Source: Adineta ricciae
Taxonomy: Eukaryota; Rotifera; Eurotatoria; Adinetida; Adinetidae
DNA: 64,000 bases
Assembly (NCBI GenBank): GCA_905250025.1
Contig: CAJNOJ010000274.1
Span: 1 to 64,000 of the forward strand
Reading direction: 5' to 3'
In this document: one piece after another, positions 42,530-55,210 of the stretch
Numbering within the stretch: the stretch's first letter is position 1
Layout: the number at the start of each line of letters is the position of its first letter
The notes under the pieces: generated by a model
Database searches by the model: none
The model's input: the letters and a program-made list of their open reading frames with translations, nothing else
Told to the model about the DNA's origin: nothing
Position numbers and translations under genes: made by a program

Positions 42530-42864
42530 ACAGATTTTCTTTTGCCTTTTTTTCAACTTTAACAGTCGTTGACTTTACTGAGAAAAATACAATAGATTGT
42601 ATGACTATGGCAGTAGTGCCAAACGCGAAATTTGAATTAAAATATTCGCGTATTCATCACCTTCCGAAGCACTCTCAATAGAATAGTTGAATTCAAGTTA
42701 TGCATGCATGTCAAAACTGAGTGATTTACTGGCAATTCTAAAACACGATTTTGACAAGGAGAATGTAAGTAATAATAATTTATTGAATTAATGAGACATA
42801 AACACAACACTAAATAGAGTTTTTCAGCTGAGAAGAAAGTTTCATGTCTGACAATGGTTTAGTA
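42530..42864. other. Convergent spacer, haplotype P
   Basis: 3' UTR sequence between the Cys-rich gene and the 7TM receptor, matching 18141-18471. Nothing else is seen. Confidence 0.45.
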
Positions 42865-43957
42865 TCAATGAATCGGAACATTGGTTTGAGTACGCAATGT
42901 TGTACCTTGATACATAGTAAGATCATTTTGTTTTTCAATTCCGAAAGAACGTTTAAATTGCCGGCGAAATCCGGAATTAGTAAATAATAGAATATAGAAA
43001 CTTGATGCGAAAAAAACATATGATAATAAATGCGTTGATTCAGTAAAGATTTTCTCTCCAGCTTTCTGTAAAGGTGTTTTAGGCCAATCATCAGTTATAC
43101 TTGTATAAGCTAACTCAATTGCATATGGCACATACGTTATCACAACAAGTACCGATTGTAATAATAACATGATGGTTAGTTTTGAACTCATTTGTGCAAG
43201 AAGAGTTGCATTTTTGTTTGAATTTTGTGCTTGAGGTGAGATATCAACTGCTGTCGGATTAATACGTCGTTCGATTATTTCTCTAACACTTCGAATTAAA
43301 AGAAAAGCAAATATGAGCATAACAACCGGTGGCAAGATAGCTGACGTAGCGACTTCAAACCATTCGTCCCATTCAACATATATACTTGATGCTGATGTTG
43401 GTCCACAACTTCCATTTTCGATTCGATACAAGACAAGACGATGACCGATCAATAAAAACCAAAATATAAAAGATGCGACAATCATTTTGTATGCTAATGA
43501 AGGACGATTACTCCATTTTCGAAAATCTTAATAGAGAAAATTATTTTATGAAATGTTATTGTAGATTATCTGCAGCTTTACTCTGCGATCGCCTTGTTGA
43601 CAGAATCCGATCAATTGTGCCAAATGAAAACAGCGAAAATGAAATTTGGTTTCCCCAAAATGAAAAAAACTGACGAGCCTTACACAGAGCCTCGTAGCGC
43701 GTTAACAAAGGAATGCCAAAACCTTTTTGAAGTATTCTCGTCATAAGAACGAAATTAAAATAAATAAAATCCATAATTGACTGAGAAAACAAATAGATTG
43801 AAAACGCATGTGCGCGAAATGATGGAGAACGGAATACAATCAGATTCCCAATGCTGCCAATATTACCTGCGACCCATAGAAATAACCCAAAATAGATATT
43901 CAAGTCGTAAGGAGCTGATAATAAGCTATTGCTAACCCCATGCGTTGCATTGCTCAT
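42865..43957 (-). CDS. Rhodopsin-like 7TM receptor, haplotype P, 345 aa
   Basis: Exons 43957-43582 and 43526-42865, identical in length to the Q allele. Motifs are the same (GNIGSIGNL, IDRILSTRR, FTNSGFRRQFKRSF). Differences include RSPSFRAH for RSRSFRAH in the first intracellular loop and EKQNDLTMY for EKENDRAMY in the tail. Intact frame. Confidence 0.82.
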
Positions 43958-44964
43958 CGTCGACGGATATGCGCCTGTCTTTCCGCAAGAGAAAAATGAA
44001 AAATAGACATTCTTTTGATCTCCAATAATTTATAGGGAGAGAATATTAAAAGAATGGCATCGGTGTCTTATTACGTCGAAAGAATTTCATCCTAATAATT
44101 AAAACGACAAGTCCATTGACAGGTTCAGGTGAAGTACTCTTTACCTTATACATTCGGACGGCTATAATGCAGGGAATTTTTAAACTAATTCTAGTCAATA
44201 ATATATCGCATCTCACTGGAGAAACTACACTGATTGAATGATGAGAATATACTAGTGTGTCGACTGAAATACATAATCAAATTCTCGCTTTTAGCGTCCT
44301 GAGTTTCTATTTGTTAAAAATGGAGTAAACTGTATGAAGCTCTTCTAAAAAACAGAATGCCATTATTAAATTAATCGCGAACAAAGGAACACAAAAATAT
44401 GAATTATTTACCGTAAATGTAGAGCATTTCAACCCAGTAAACATACTTTCTTTCGATTTTCACTATGACAGTTATTGGATAAACAGATTTTTATTTGATA
44501 CCAGTTGAATACTCAATTTATCTTCGAAATTTCTTGAATAAACGTTAAATTATGGATTAAATACGTGATAGCATGGTCGCTTCAATGAAATTTCTCTATC
44601 TCTCTTTGATTTACACTTGAAAACATCTGTCCAAACAAATAATGATGATACTTCATTCAGCTCCGACAAGTAAATTATGCTGTATTAATTCAAACACAAG
44701 ATTACAAAGTGGGAATAATAAGATTGCACTTTGAAGATTAAATTAGTAAGAGGTCTTTAATCATACTTGCAATAGGAAAGAAAACTAGACTCATCTACCG
44801 TTGAATAACATAAAACATCGATAACGAGAATGTTTCAGCAACGAGACATTTTTATTTTTTTGACTATAAGTATGTAATTACACGTACAACGTGAATCAAT
44901 CAATTCTGGGCTAGTGTAAAAAAAATAAAAGGAAAAAAACGAATGTTCTTTCATTCCTCGAAGT
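43958..44964. other. Intergenic, haplotype P counterpart of 19565-20643
   Basis: 1 kb, AT-rich, no recognisable feature; slightly shorter than the Q copy through small deletions. Confidence 0.45.
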
Positions 44965-47145
44965 TCATTGTGTGCAGTATCGATAAGCGCACGCCCCCGG
45001 TGCATATAAACCATGTACATAGTATCCATTGCATTTCGTTATTTTGATCCAGTAAACGTATCCGAAACAAGCGTTACCGCCGTAAGCAAAACAAGCAAAG
45101 GCATTTACAGTTTGACCAAGAGTTGTCGGATACGTTGCATTAGTCCAGCCTGCTGCAAGTGTTCCGCACACCTGTCCTTGGCCTGAATTCGGTGCTGAAG
45201 TAGCCAATTGTGTGCCGCCAGGACTAGCAAACCGAACATAGGACGGAACATTTCCACTGACACTATTAAAAACGCTTGAATCACAACCGCTGCCTGATCC
45301 TTGTGTAGTTAAACGTGTGGTATCGGCAATTGTTGTGTAATTGTAACATTGTGCCGGCAGCGCTGCAATAGTAGTAGCTGAATTAGAAAAGAAACACAAT
45401 ACATATATGTCGTCTATTTGAGACACTGAAAAGCTTTACTCGATGCTGCGGATGTTGTTGATACGGAATTCGTCGACGATGGAGGATACAGTGTCGTGGT
45501 CGTTTGAAATAAAGTACTGGGTGGTGTTGCTACAACTCCGTATGATGTTGACAGTGCCAATCCGATGCGATTATTTTGCATGTCAAAGACACTGTAGAAA
45601 TGTCGCATGAAGAAATCACCGAGAATCCAAATTGGATTCGAATTGGCATCATTTGCAGTGATCGACTGTATAACGACGTAACATATGTAGTTCGAAGGAC
45701 CGCCTGCAATTTGAATATACATCAACGGTGTCAATACGAATGAAGTACCAGTGATTGTTATAGTTATATTTGGAAATGCTGACAAGGGTTTTGTTTGGCA
45801 GTTAACTGTGTACTAAAACGAGAGTAGACTATTGATGAAAGAAGATCTTTTAGTTTTTATTTACCCATCCGATCGATGAATTGTATGTCGCCCCTAATGC
45901 CGAATAGATGGCATTTACGTAAGTTGGCGGAGCTGCAATAGCAACTGTTGTTCCGGTATCCAAAATAGCATTAATTGATGTGGCTACAGTGGTGGTGGTC
46001 GATCCAACTGTCAGGCTGACACTGTCGGCAACAAATTCCCAGTAACCTTTGATATTTACATTGGCATATGTAAAACTACCAGTATATTTTGTTGTATCGT
46101 AACCACCCAAGATCAGTTCACCCGTGTCAGATCCGGTCGATATTCTACGATAAACAGAAAATAAACATCAAGATATGGGAAAGCGATCAACTTACGGTCC
46201 AAACCAAAAACCAAAAATTGGAAGACTGAGCTCCCCAGCAAGATACATCGACCATATTACCGGGTTTTCACCGCCAGTTGCAACGCTTTGATAACTCATT
46301 CCCAATAATCCATCTGATGCGCGCGAACTCATGCCTACAGCGGAAGTAGCCATGGCAAAAGATTGCTTAGCAATAGATATGCCCGCAATCTAAGAAACAA
46401 AAGAAATACAGAGCAATTTTCGTATGTACGCATTTGAATGTATCGTTTTTTCTCTTACGCTGACTGTTTCGTTAGCCCATGATCCATTCACGTAGCTACC
46501 ATCGCCATATAGAATGTAGAACGTTTTATTCAAAGATTTGAAGGTTGATGATGAACCGCTGATAAATGTATGATTACCACCTATGATCATAGTACGTAAA
46601 CGAAGCTCATATTTATTAACGAATCAGTTTCTCCTCTTACCACACGAATGATTACACTGCGCGGCTGGTACCCAAAGATCGCCTGATCCGGTATCGAAAT
46701 CAACATAAAACGATTGTCCTGGCGTACCAATTGTTATCAAACCCATCCAATACGACTAAAATTTGTACCGAGTTTTGTGATACGATTAACAAAAAATCTC
46801 GAATACATACTCCCCACTGTACGTCAATTAACGATTCATTCGCTGTAGTAGGTGTAACCGATCGTTTAATTTTCCGTGTTGTGTTCATACTGGGACACTT
46901 GTTATATCTTTTACCAGCACTTCCACATTTACGCTTGACATGCTGCATCACGATGCTAGAAGTGTATTTACATTGAAAAAAAAACTGTTTTTTTTTATTA
47001 CGCTTGAGAAATACATACCGTTTTATCTTGTGCCGAACCTCAGGAGTATGTGACTCGCCGCGTGCATTGGCAGCGCTACTCTCTTCGACGACTGCAAGTA
47101 TAAAAACTAGCAGTAATGCTACTACGAATAAGAATTTGTTCATAT
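44965..47145 (-). CDS. Pepsin-type protease - D8C fusion, haplotype P
   Basis: Allele of 20644-22818. [19 protein letters not shown] signal peptide, both aspartate motifs ([10 protein letters not shown] region and [13 protein letters not shown]), the [16 protein letters not shown] segment, the Ser/Thr linker, and the complete Cys module (CYNYTTIAD ... [13 protein letters not shown] ... CAYRYCTQ) are all kept in frame over the same splice sites. Conservation of the fusion on both haplotypes rules out a chance misjoin as its source. Confidence 0.82.
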
Positions 47146-48145
47146 TGTTACTGCTACGTAAAAGATGTGGATAGCGTATATATACTTGCAGTAATAGTAC
47201 ATTGCGCACTTTTATTTTTCGGTCTAACAAGGACAAACAAATATACTTTTCTTCTCACCCGCAACTTGTAAGCTATCGTTTCAATTTCGTTCTAATAAAC
47301 ATCGTAATTGGCCGCTATTTTCGTCTCTAACCCGATCAATACTACGCAATGTGAGAAAATAATCTCTAAATATGGTTTCGTCCAAAGGTAATGTTCCTCT
47401 TTCTATCTTTAGCTCAAAGATGTAAGCGAAGACGTCTTTTTTTAGTGCATTTTCCGTTACGTCAGATTTCGTGATGATCTCTTTAGCTATGTATGCGATT
47501 GTAGATCGTACACCGTTATAGATTAAAAGATTTTTCTCTCTGTTCGAAAATGTTATATGAAAATTTTTACTACTTACTGAGAATAAAGGTCACAATGTTC
47601 GAGAAAAGTAGAACGAGACAGTCTCTTCTGCATTTTTAGAGTGTTGAGCAAAATTCCGTTATTATATATCTGCAAGATCTCTTTATCTTTCTGATGCCTC
47701 TAAAGTTATGGAGATGAACATTCCGACATATCTAAATAGTGACATCAGTCGTTGTTGAATGTGTTGTACACTGTGAAGAGTACTTCGAACAGTTTGCGAC
47801 ATTTTCTATGAGCTAGATGAAGAGTTGTTGTTCACTTCGATTCACAACCAGATAGATTACTTCGTCTAAAATAAGGTTATTCTTAAAGGAAATTTTCTAA
47901 AAAAACAATCATAAGCTATTTCTTCTGCTAGCTTGCACTAAAATATTAGTTCTGACATACAATTTAGTCTGAAAAAGAAAGTATATTTTTTCCTAAATAA
48001 ATTAAACTGACAATGGATGTTATCTGTGCATCTGATTCATTACTCATGAAAGGAAAAGGGAACGTCAATGTACGATAAGAGAATTTCTTTGCTCGAATAA
48101 TTGTGAAGCAGTTGGAGAGAAGCATATTTTTCTATTTGTTTGAAA
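47146..48145. other. Divergent intergenic region, haplotype P
   Basis: 1 kb between the pepsin-D8C and 7TM starts. It carries about 64 bp (47428-47490) absent from Q. No gene is seen. Confidence 0.45.
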
Positions 48146-49138
48146 ATGGCAACAAATGCCAGCGATTTTGGCGAGGCATTCGATACACTGGAAATCTCAC
48201 TACCACGTTCCGTTCGATTTTGGTTACTTCTTCTTGTTGACACGCCATCGATTATTTGTAGTTTTATTCTCTTATTTTATCTGTTCGGAAATCGAACAGC
48301 TCGACAAGCGTTAAACAACCATGTGATCGTAATTATAATTCTATTTGGTTTGGGAACTGAATTGATCGATGTGCCACTTTATCTGACATTTATTGTCAAT
48401 TCTGGCTGGGTTACACCTGCGACTCCAGCTACATGTCTGATCTGGTGGTTTGTCGCATTTGGATTATATAACGGTGGACAAGTTCTCATGGCTTGGGCAG
48501 CAATTGAACGACACATCCTAATATTTCACGATAGATGGCTTGGAACAAAGCGTAGTCGATTCATTGCTCACTATTTACCTTTAATTCTTGTACTTGTCTA
48601 TGTATTCGTCTTTTATGTATACGTACTTTTCATGTTTCCATGTGAAAATGTGTATGTTTACGAGTTACCAGTGTGTGATGCGTATCCGTGCTATCAAGAA
48701 GATTCTTTCTTGGGAATTTGGGATTTTTTGGGGAATAATATCTTACCGGGATTTTTAGTTGCCGTTGTCAGTATGGCACTATTGGTGCGTGTAATTCGAC
48801 AGAAGCAACGATTGAATCAAGCTGTTCAATGGCGTAAAATACGGAGAATGACCATACAGTTGTTATCAATATCAATCTTGAACGTTATTTTTATTCTACC
48901 ATTGAATCTTCTTGCACTTGCACATATGTGTGGTTTACCAGAAGACTATGGTGCACAAATACAACAATATCTTTATTTTGCTGGATACCTTTTTATATTT
49001 CTCATACCATTTGTCTCCTTAGCTTCACTGCCGGATTTATGCAAAGAAATTCAAATGAAAATACAATGTCGACGACAATCGCAAGGTCGTGCAAGCATTA
49101 ATAATGGCCGAACAACTAGCACAGCTCGCCGACAATAG
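48146..49138 (+). CDS. 7TM receptor (second type), intronless, haplotype P, 330 aa
   Basis: Allele of 23753-24742 with about a dozen substitutions (MATNASDF, VIVIIILFGL, PATCLIWW, CENVYVYELP, ALLVRVIRQ) and one extra C-terminal residue (RRQ). A TGA immediately upstream of MATN in this copy fixes the start for both. The ERH motif after TM3 and all helices are conserved. Confidence 0.82.
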   Translation: MATNASDFGEAFDTLEISLPRSVRFWLLLLVDTPSIICSFILLFYLFGNRTARQALNNHVIVIIILFGLGTELIDVPLYLTFIVNSGWVTPATPATCLIWWFVAFGLYNGGQVLMAWAAIERHILIFHDRWLGTKRSRFIAHYLPLILVLVYVFVFYVYVLFMFPCENVYVYELPVCDAYPCYQEDSFLGIWDFLGNNILPGFLVAVVSMALLVRVIRQKQRLNQAVQWRKIRRMTIQLLSISILNVIFILPLNLLALAHMCGLPEDYGAQIQQYLYFAGYLFIFLIPFVSLASLPDLCKEIQMKIQCRRQSQGRASINNGRTTSTARRQ

Positions 49139-50708
49139 GATTTTGAGGCTGTAAGGGCGAAAAAAACTGAAGTGGGAAGTGAAGATGCATGAGCAAAAGA
49201 AACAGATCAGCCTTCGTAGTTCTTTTATATACAGCAGGATATAATCCATGTTATCGTTCCTTGATGTGCACAATGGATGGTATAAGAACTACGAATCGGA
49301 GAGTCTGCGATATATTGCTATTACCACCCTCTGCAGTTTCTCATCACGTTAGAATCTTGGAAGCACTTGTGAAATAGAAGGTTTTACGTGAACCGTTTTC
49401 TTCTCGACAACAGTGCGTACTTCTTGTTCTTGACGTTTCTTTTTGAATGAACGTTAAACTGTTTGATTTAAATAATGTCTTTCGTCGAATTCTGCAATAA
49501 AGAAAAATATCTCCAGAACAAAGTTTTCAAAGTTGAAGAAAACAATTAGTTAAAGTCTGCATCAGTTAACATGATCGAGAGTGCAAGTGAAAGGTACTGG
49601 CTGGAATCGATTAGAATGAAAACAAAGCTTTTGCTTGCGTGTGTCGAGTGGTAAATGATGAAAATAAGTCGGATTTTTTTATCCGCAATTACTGAATAAT
49701 TAGCAAGTCGTGTGAAAGGACATTCTTACCTCTTGCAAATGAACAGCACTTTGTCAATTTATTTTGGTCTAATATAAAATCTCGATGCTTTCAACCCCCG
49801 CGGCTAAATATGAATGAAGCCTATTATGGTATAGAAAAATTTATTCCGCTTGATGGATTCAGTCGAAACGAAGAATTCTATGAGCAAGATGATACAATTT
49901 TTATCAAAGTAGAAGTTGACTTTTTTAGTGAACCATTAGGTAAAATATATCTAGCAATGTGAGACCATTTTCAATAAAAAGGTTTCGTTTAGAAATTCTG
50001 TACAAAAAAGCTTAATTTTGATGAAAAATTTCTCACAAAACTTAATAATAGTTAAGCATCTGACATAATTAATTACAGCCTAACTTTCAAATTCTGCTGA
50101 TTCTTAAGCGCATAGCAATAGTATTCCACATCAGTTGCCATGTGATTTTCGGCAATCTTGAGTTAGACTATAAGCGATTCAACTAAAAGTGATTGGAAAG
50201 TTAACTCAGGATTACTCAATCTGAGTAGATAGCTAGCTGGCGCTGTTCCTTATTAATTTCATCGATTTCTCTGTATATTTCATGCGACACGATTCTTAGC
50301 AGCTGCACTAGTTATACCATATTTTAGGGTAAATTACAGTAAATAGATAGTTTGCTATCGATTGGTATTATCCTAATGGAAAATTTTGTCTGTGGTATGA
50401 TTGTGCGTCTCATTCGTCTTCTTTTTTGTTGCTTTCTAATAATACCACTCCAGTAGAGGTTTAGTCAAGGTGATTGTGAATCAATAAAAACATAGTCATG
50501 AGTGTTTTGTTGCTGTTCTTCTATTGTAAACAACAGGACACAAAAAAGAAAAGAAACTATTTCTTGTTTGCATCGATAAAAGACATACTGTAAACGAGAA
50601 AAATCTTCTCTGTGACAATTTAAACTCTGATGCTTTCAAAGTACGTTTGCGTATTGCTTTTTAAAGAGATTACATATTGGTTTTCAGCTATTAAATCTAT
50701 TTGGCGAC
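49139..50708. other. Intergenic region, haplotype P, with MATH relic
   Basis: 1.57 kb, aligned in patches to 24743-26380. Only the 49810-49962 frame shows a recognisable domain trace. Confidence 0.45.
49810..49962 (+). pseudogene. MATH/TRAF-domain relic, frame still open, haplotype P
   Basis: Reads MNEAYYGIEKFIPLDGF, then RNEEFYEQDDTIFIKVEVDF and a TGA after KIYLAM. The preceding codons continue the homology (FQPPRLN before MNEA). The order PxxxMNxA...FIPL...DDTIFIKVxVD is the last part of a TRAF-type MATH domain. No start-proximal part, RING or B-box is present, so this is a remnant or an orphan exon, better preserved than the Q copy. Confidence 0.55.
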
Positions 50709-51499
50709 ATGTCAGAAGCAATGTTGATGTTTTCAAGTGAAGCTGATAAATTAAGAAACAAAATGGCGCACAGACGCTCGCTGGATAGTTCAGGTTTAAT
50801 GCTGATTCGAAAATTGACATCTCATTCTCTATCGGACGGTAAACACATTGCTGCGATCTAATCCTAACTTTTGATTCTATTGAAATAGGAGACATCGTAC
50901 CTGATGTACCAATTAATCTAGAAGGTTATCGTGGTAAAGTTGGTCGAATTTTCTCGTTTGCAGTCACAGGCAATACAGATGGTCCTATATGGGGTACGGA
51001 TATTTATACGGACGATTCGAACATCGCTACGGCTGCCGTACATGCTGGAATTATTGATATAGGCGAAACCAAGGTGGTCGATATTAAGGTCTTTCCGGGG
51101 CAACAGGCCTATTTTGGTAGTACTAGACAAGGTATAACATCTTTGTCGTACGGTAAATGGAGTGGAAGTTTTTTCTTTACTAAAAAGCCACTTAACTTTG
51201 ATATGACAATACCAAATATCCAAATGTTTCGGGATAAGGTCGGACAGATTTTTTCGTTCAAGATCACAGGCAATGACGAAGGACTTGTGTGGGGCACACA
51301 TATTTATACAGATAATTCAAATCTCGCTACTGCTGCTGTACATGCTGGACTCGTCACTAAGGGTGAAAAAAAAGTGGTTCATATTCATATCCTACCCGGT
51401 CAATTTAATTACCATGGAACGACACAAAATGGCATTTCTTCCTTGTCCTACAACACGTGGGAAGGCAGTTATGCATTTTGTTCCAAACCACAACAATAA
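50709..51499 (+). CDS. Two-LCCL-domain protein lacking cysteines, 246 aa, haplotype P
   Basis: Exons 50709-50838 and 50889-51499, the same lengths as in Q. Both AAVHAG cores, the PGQ strands and the terminal GI(T/S)SLSY motifs are preserved. Changes are concentrated in the N-terminal ~40 residues, which suggests that the LCCL-like part is the constrained part. Confidence 0.78.
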
Positions 51500-51991
51500 T
51501 TATGAACTCTTAAATAGTTTTTTCTTCTGAAATGGTTCTACGGTATATAGTGGATGCGTTTTGATTTGTAGGTTTTCGTAAATAAAAACCGATTTTTATC
51601 ACAAAACATTCAATGGAATGCTGTCGATTGTCAATTTTGTGTAGATCAAAGCCGAAGTTATTTTTAGTTAATTTTAATCGTTTATGAATGGTTAAAGCTG
51701 TCTTTTTTCTCGAGCAAAAGAACTGTACAGAAAAATAATTGACTATTCATTTTTTTTTCTTTGTTCTCTTCTTTTTAGAAAGAGGCAGTCATTATTTATC
51801 GACATATTTAAGATGAGTAATCAAAGAGCCATTTATTCTTTATGCGATAACTGGAATTTTTACGATTGATTCTGTCGTTTGAGTTGTAATAAAAAAGCAC
51901 TTGTGTTTTTTTATCACGTTCTCTTCGCCCCTCAATTCCATTTTCACAAAAGCATATTAGATAATTTTTTTTTCCTATGCACGTGATCAAC
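51500..51991. other. Short intergenic region, haplotype P
   Basis: Counterpart of 27172-27661; nearly identical over the final 150 bp before the next gene. Confidence 0.4.
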
Positions 51992-54877
51992 ATGAAAAGA
52001 AAGATGGAAGTCGCATTTCTACTACTACTTTTGATATTCGAATGGAAGACATTAGCAATCAAGTATGAGTCAGCGGATGACAGCCATGATCTTAAAGTGG
52101 CACTTAGCGATGAGTTTATTGTGGGTGTTTCGAATCTTCGCAAGATTTATAATTTTTATTCAGTATCCAATATAACTCAAAACTCTTCATGTACGACTAA
52201 CAATCCGCACTCTGAACTCAATATCTACGGTCTTTCGGTGTTGAAGATGAAGCAAAATCACGTAGTCTCATTCGTTCAACTTGCCGAAAATAAAACATCG
52301 AAATCTACTGTGTTTTCTCGAATTACTATGAATTTAACAACGTGCGACAGCGATCCTGGATCGCAGCCTGTTTTTCAGCACCTAACAGTATGGACGAAAG
52401 GTCGTCAAGAACATATGTTTCTCAAAGTCGATCGGCGAGAAAACTTCGCCTATATCTTTGCCGATTCGTTTATATTTTCGTACGATTTACTTCTCAATCA
52501 AATCAACCAAATCGACAGAACAAATTCCATCATGTTCGATAGCAGCTATGAATCATTTACTCCGTATGCATTCGATATAAAACACGATTGGGCTGTTGTT
52601 GCTGGATCTCATTCCGTACAAAATCAATCTCGAAGCAAACAATGCCTTTACATATTAGGACTTCAACCATTGCGGGTGATCAATGTCAGCACGATTGGTG
52701 CAAACGATCTTCAAGGACCTGACAAAGCTACTTACAATCAAGACTATGATATATCACTGTCGATTAATCCCTCGGGAACGGCAATAGCTATTGGCGAAGC
52801 CCAACTGAATAAAGTCACAATTGCATATATGAATGGAGATGACACATTTCCGTTCGTTTCAAAATTTCACGAGATCAGTGAACCTGAGAATTGGACTGGC
52901 TTTGGTCGTTCAGTGATCTGGCTCAATGACGATGAAACACTGGCAATACTTGTACTTAAATCGAGGAATCATAATTCGGCGAAATCCGAGATACAAGTGT
53001 ATGAAAACATATCTCACAATCGAACTCGCGGCTCGATTATACCGAGCTTTGTTATTCCAAACAATCAACAAACATTGAATAATATTCTACGCTCGAAGTC
53101 TTCGCGTAAACATTCTTTTCATCGTATTCGGGCACGTTCGAACAGTTTGTTAATTCTTCTTAAAAATGCTGATGTCGTCTTTATTCCATCCGCTGATGCT
53201 GGCTTTTGTTCGATGGAGCTCTCATCGGTAAACTTTCGAAATCTATATATTTTGCAACCGAGACCATGTGTGAGCGGATCGTATAAAAACGCATCGGGTC
53301 CTGGTCCGTGCACGATTTGTCCATCGGGTACAAAAAATCCGGGAGATTATCCAGCAATTGTATGTCAACCCTGCAATTCGAGCGCTTTTTGTCCGTTGGG
53401 TGCCACAAATGATGTTGATCTAACTAACTTTCGTTCATACATTCAGACGTTCAGTTATCCTGACTCACCTATTATCGATGATTACGATGATTTATTGTTG
53501 TTAAACTTTTTCCCGACGAATATGAAAGCTAGTTGTATGGTTTTGACGCCTCTCTTCTGGACCGCAGTGGCTACAATATTATGTTTAATAATGTGGTTCA
53601 CTATGTTTCTCATCAAACGACGACGTCCAACAGTGATCAATAGTTATCGTCAACGAGCAAAGATCGTTTTAAAGCACAATGATCTGATCGGAGAAGGAGA
53701 ACGATGGATTGGTGGTCTGGCATCCATCATCATTTTTACTATTATCATACACTGTGCTATATTCTCCTTTTTTTACTTCCAATCATATCCGATCGAGACA
53801 GCAGAAGCAGTGGACAAAGTATGCGATAACACTCAACGGAATTCCAAATTCGATAATGCCCTTCAATTGCCTTTGCCCGGAAGCGATGGCACTTATTGGC
53901 AAATATTCGACATGCTCAACAAGCAGCCATTCACAATGACTTTACATCTGATCAATACACGAGCTCAGTGTGGTGACATCACGGTTGAACGCAGTAGACA
54001 TACCGGCACTCCTCTATCGATAGGCGAAACAATTTGCACATCGTCAACGATCAATGATAGCATTTCGTTTAGTTTCGCTCTGCCTACTCATACGTCAACT
54101 GTTCGCGCTAGTATTAATGGGCCTTATTTCATCGGGGCACTTCGTCTGTGCCTCTATGGAGAACCCGATGCCGAAATGGAAGAATCGGCATTGCATCAAT
54201 TACGCGAACTTGACATATGTACTCTCTTCCATGCAAATAATCAAACCATTGGACTCTCAACAGGTTTCACTGTGCGTCTCATCAAAGTTATCAACGTAAC
54301 AAAGCCACTGAGACGCAGTGACCGAACATATTACGATGGTATATGGGCGCCGTTTATAACCTACACCGATGTTCTCTCGGATGAAGCGTATTTTGCAGAA
54401 AAGGGCGAATATTTGCGATATGCTTCTGAACAAACGACAATTAATATTGAATTTAGGGAAGAGATCTACTTTGTTCAAAACAATCAATCGCCAATTATAC
54501 GTCGAGGAGCACTCTTCTTTCGAACAATTCTTTTTAGCTTTTCCCTTATAGAAATATTTGCAATGGCTTTCCTTCTGTACAAGCTTTGGTTCCATCCCAT
54601 ACGTCGACGTATTCTAACGTCTCGTGATGATCCAGTTGATGATGAATTGCAGATGAACCAAGCACAAAATGACTCGCACGTATCGTCATTATCAAAACAC
54701 CAAATGTTGCCCAGAAAACGAGGGAATATAAATGGTCGATGTTGGAATCGGCAGAAATCCCATCGTACAAAAGATAACAGAGAACATTCAACAAAACTAG
54801 GAACCATCGAGTACTTAGACGAACCATTAACTTCACCGTCTCTTCTAACGACTTCGTCTAATCAAATAGAACACTAA
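51992..54877 (+). CDS. Large multi-TM receptor-like protein, haplotype P, 961 aa
   Basis: Allele of 27662-30550 with one Leu/Pro codon fewer in the signal peptide (FLLLLLIFEW for FLLLPLLIFEW) and roughly 30 substitutions, several of them in the cytoplasmic tail. The Cys-rich block (PGPCTICPSGTKNPGDYP ... FCPLGATN) and all three TM segments are conserved. An intact 2.9-kb frame on both haplotypes indicates a functional gene despite its unknown role. Confidence 0.78.
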   Translation: MKRKMEVAFLLLLLIFEWKTLAIKYESADDSHDLKVALSDEFIVGVSNLRKIYNFYSVSNITQNSSCTTNNPHSELNIYGLSVLKMKQNHVVSFVQLAENKTSKSTVFSRITMNLTTCDSDPGSQPVFQHLTVWTKGRQEHMFLKVDRRENFAYIFADSFIFSYDLLLNQINQIDRTNSIMFDSSYESFTPYAFDIKHDWAVVAGSHSVQNQSRSKQCLYILGLQPLRVINVSTIGANDLQGPDKATYNQDYDISLSINPSGTAIAIGEAQLNKVTIAYMNGDDTFPFVSKFHEISEPENWTGFGRSVIWLNDDETLAILVLKSRNHNSAKSEIQVYENISHNRTRGSIIPSFVIPNNQQTLNNILRSKSSRKHSFHRIRARSNSLLILLKNADVVFIPSADAGFCSMELSSVNFRNLYILQPRPCVSGSYKNASGPGPCTICPSGTKNPGDYPAIVCQPCNSSAFCPLGATNDVDLTNFRSYIQTFSYPDSPIIDDYDDLLLLNFFPTNMKASCMVLTPLFWTAVATILCLIMWFTMFLIKRRRPTVINSYRQRAKIVLKHNDLIGEGERWIGGLASIIIFTIIIHCAIFSFFYFQSYPIETAEAVDKVCDNTQRNSKFDNALQLPLPGSDGTYWQIFDMLNKQPFTMTLHLINTRAQCGDITVERSRHTGTPLSIGETICTSSTINDSISFSFALPTHTSTVRASINGPYFIGALRLCLYGEPDAEMEESALHQLRELDICTLFHANNQTIGLSTGFTVRLIKVINVTKPLRRSDRTYYDGIWAPFITYTDVLSDEAYFAEKGEYLRYASEQTTINIEFREEIYFVQNNQSPIIRRGALFFRTILFSFSLIEIFAMAFLLYKLWFHPIRRRILTSRDDPVDDELQMNQAQNDSHVSSLSKHQMLPRKRGNINGRCWNRQKSHRTKDNREHSTKLGTIEYLDEPLTSPSLLTTSSNQIEH

Positions 54878-55019
54878 AAAAGTGATACTCTCTCAGTAAT
54901 ATCATGTTAGTATTCTGTAGAATGATGAAATGCAAAAACAATTTTTTGCATAAATAGGAAAGAAAAATAAACATAACATGTACGAAATGTGATTCTAATG
55001 AGAGAATTGTTGTTGCAGT

Positions 55020-55210
55020 ATGAACTTATCGGAGAAATTCGAAAATGAAGATATTGATGAGATTTGTTCTCATTTTTGTGAACACTTCGAAGTTGCTTTT
55101 GCTGATTTATCGTCTAAAACAGGAGTTACATTTATGATCATATGACGTTAAACATGCTCATTTGTATATATGATGCCGACCAATTCGAAATGATCACTTA
55201 TGGAAAGCAA
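55020..55210 (+). pseudogene. Decayed small ORF, haplotype P
   Basis: Starts MNLSEKFENEDIDEICSHF in frame with the continuation EHFEVAFADLSSK, but an extra two bases in ATGATCATATGACG produce a stop shortly after TFMII. The Q copy has the uninterrupted second half instead. Product unknown. Confidence 0.45.
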
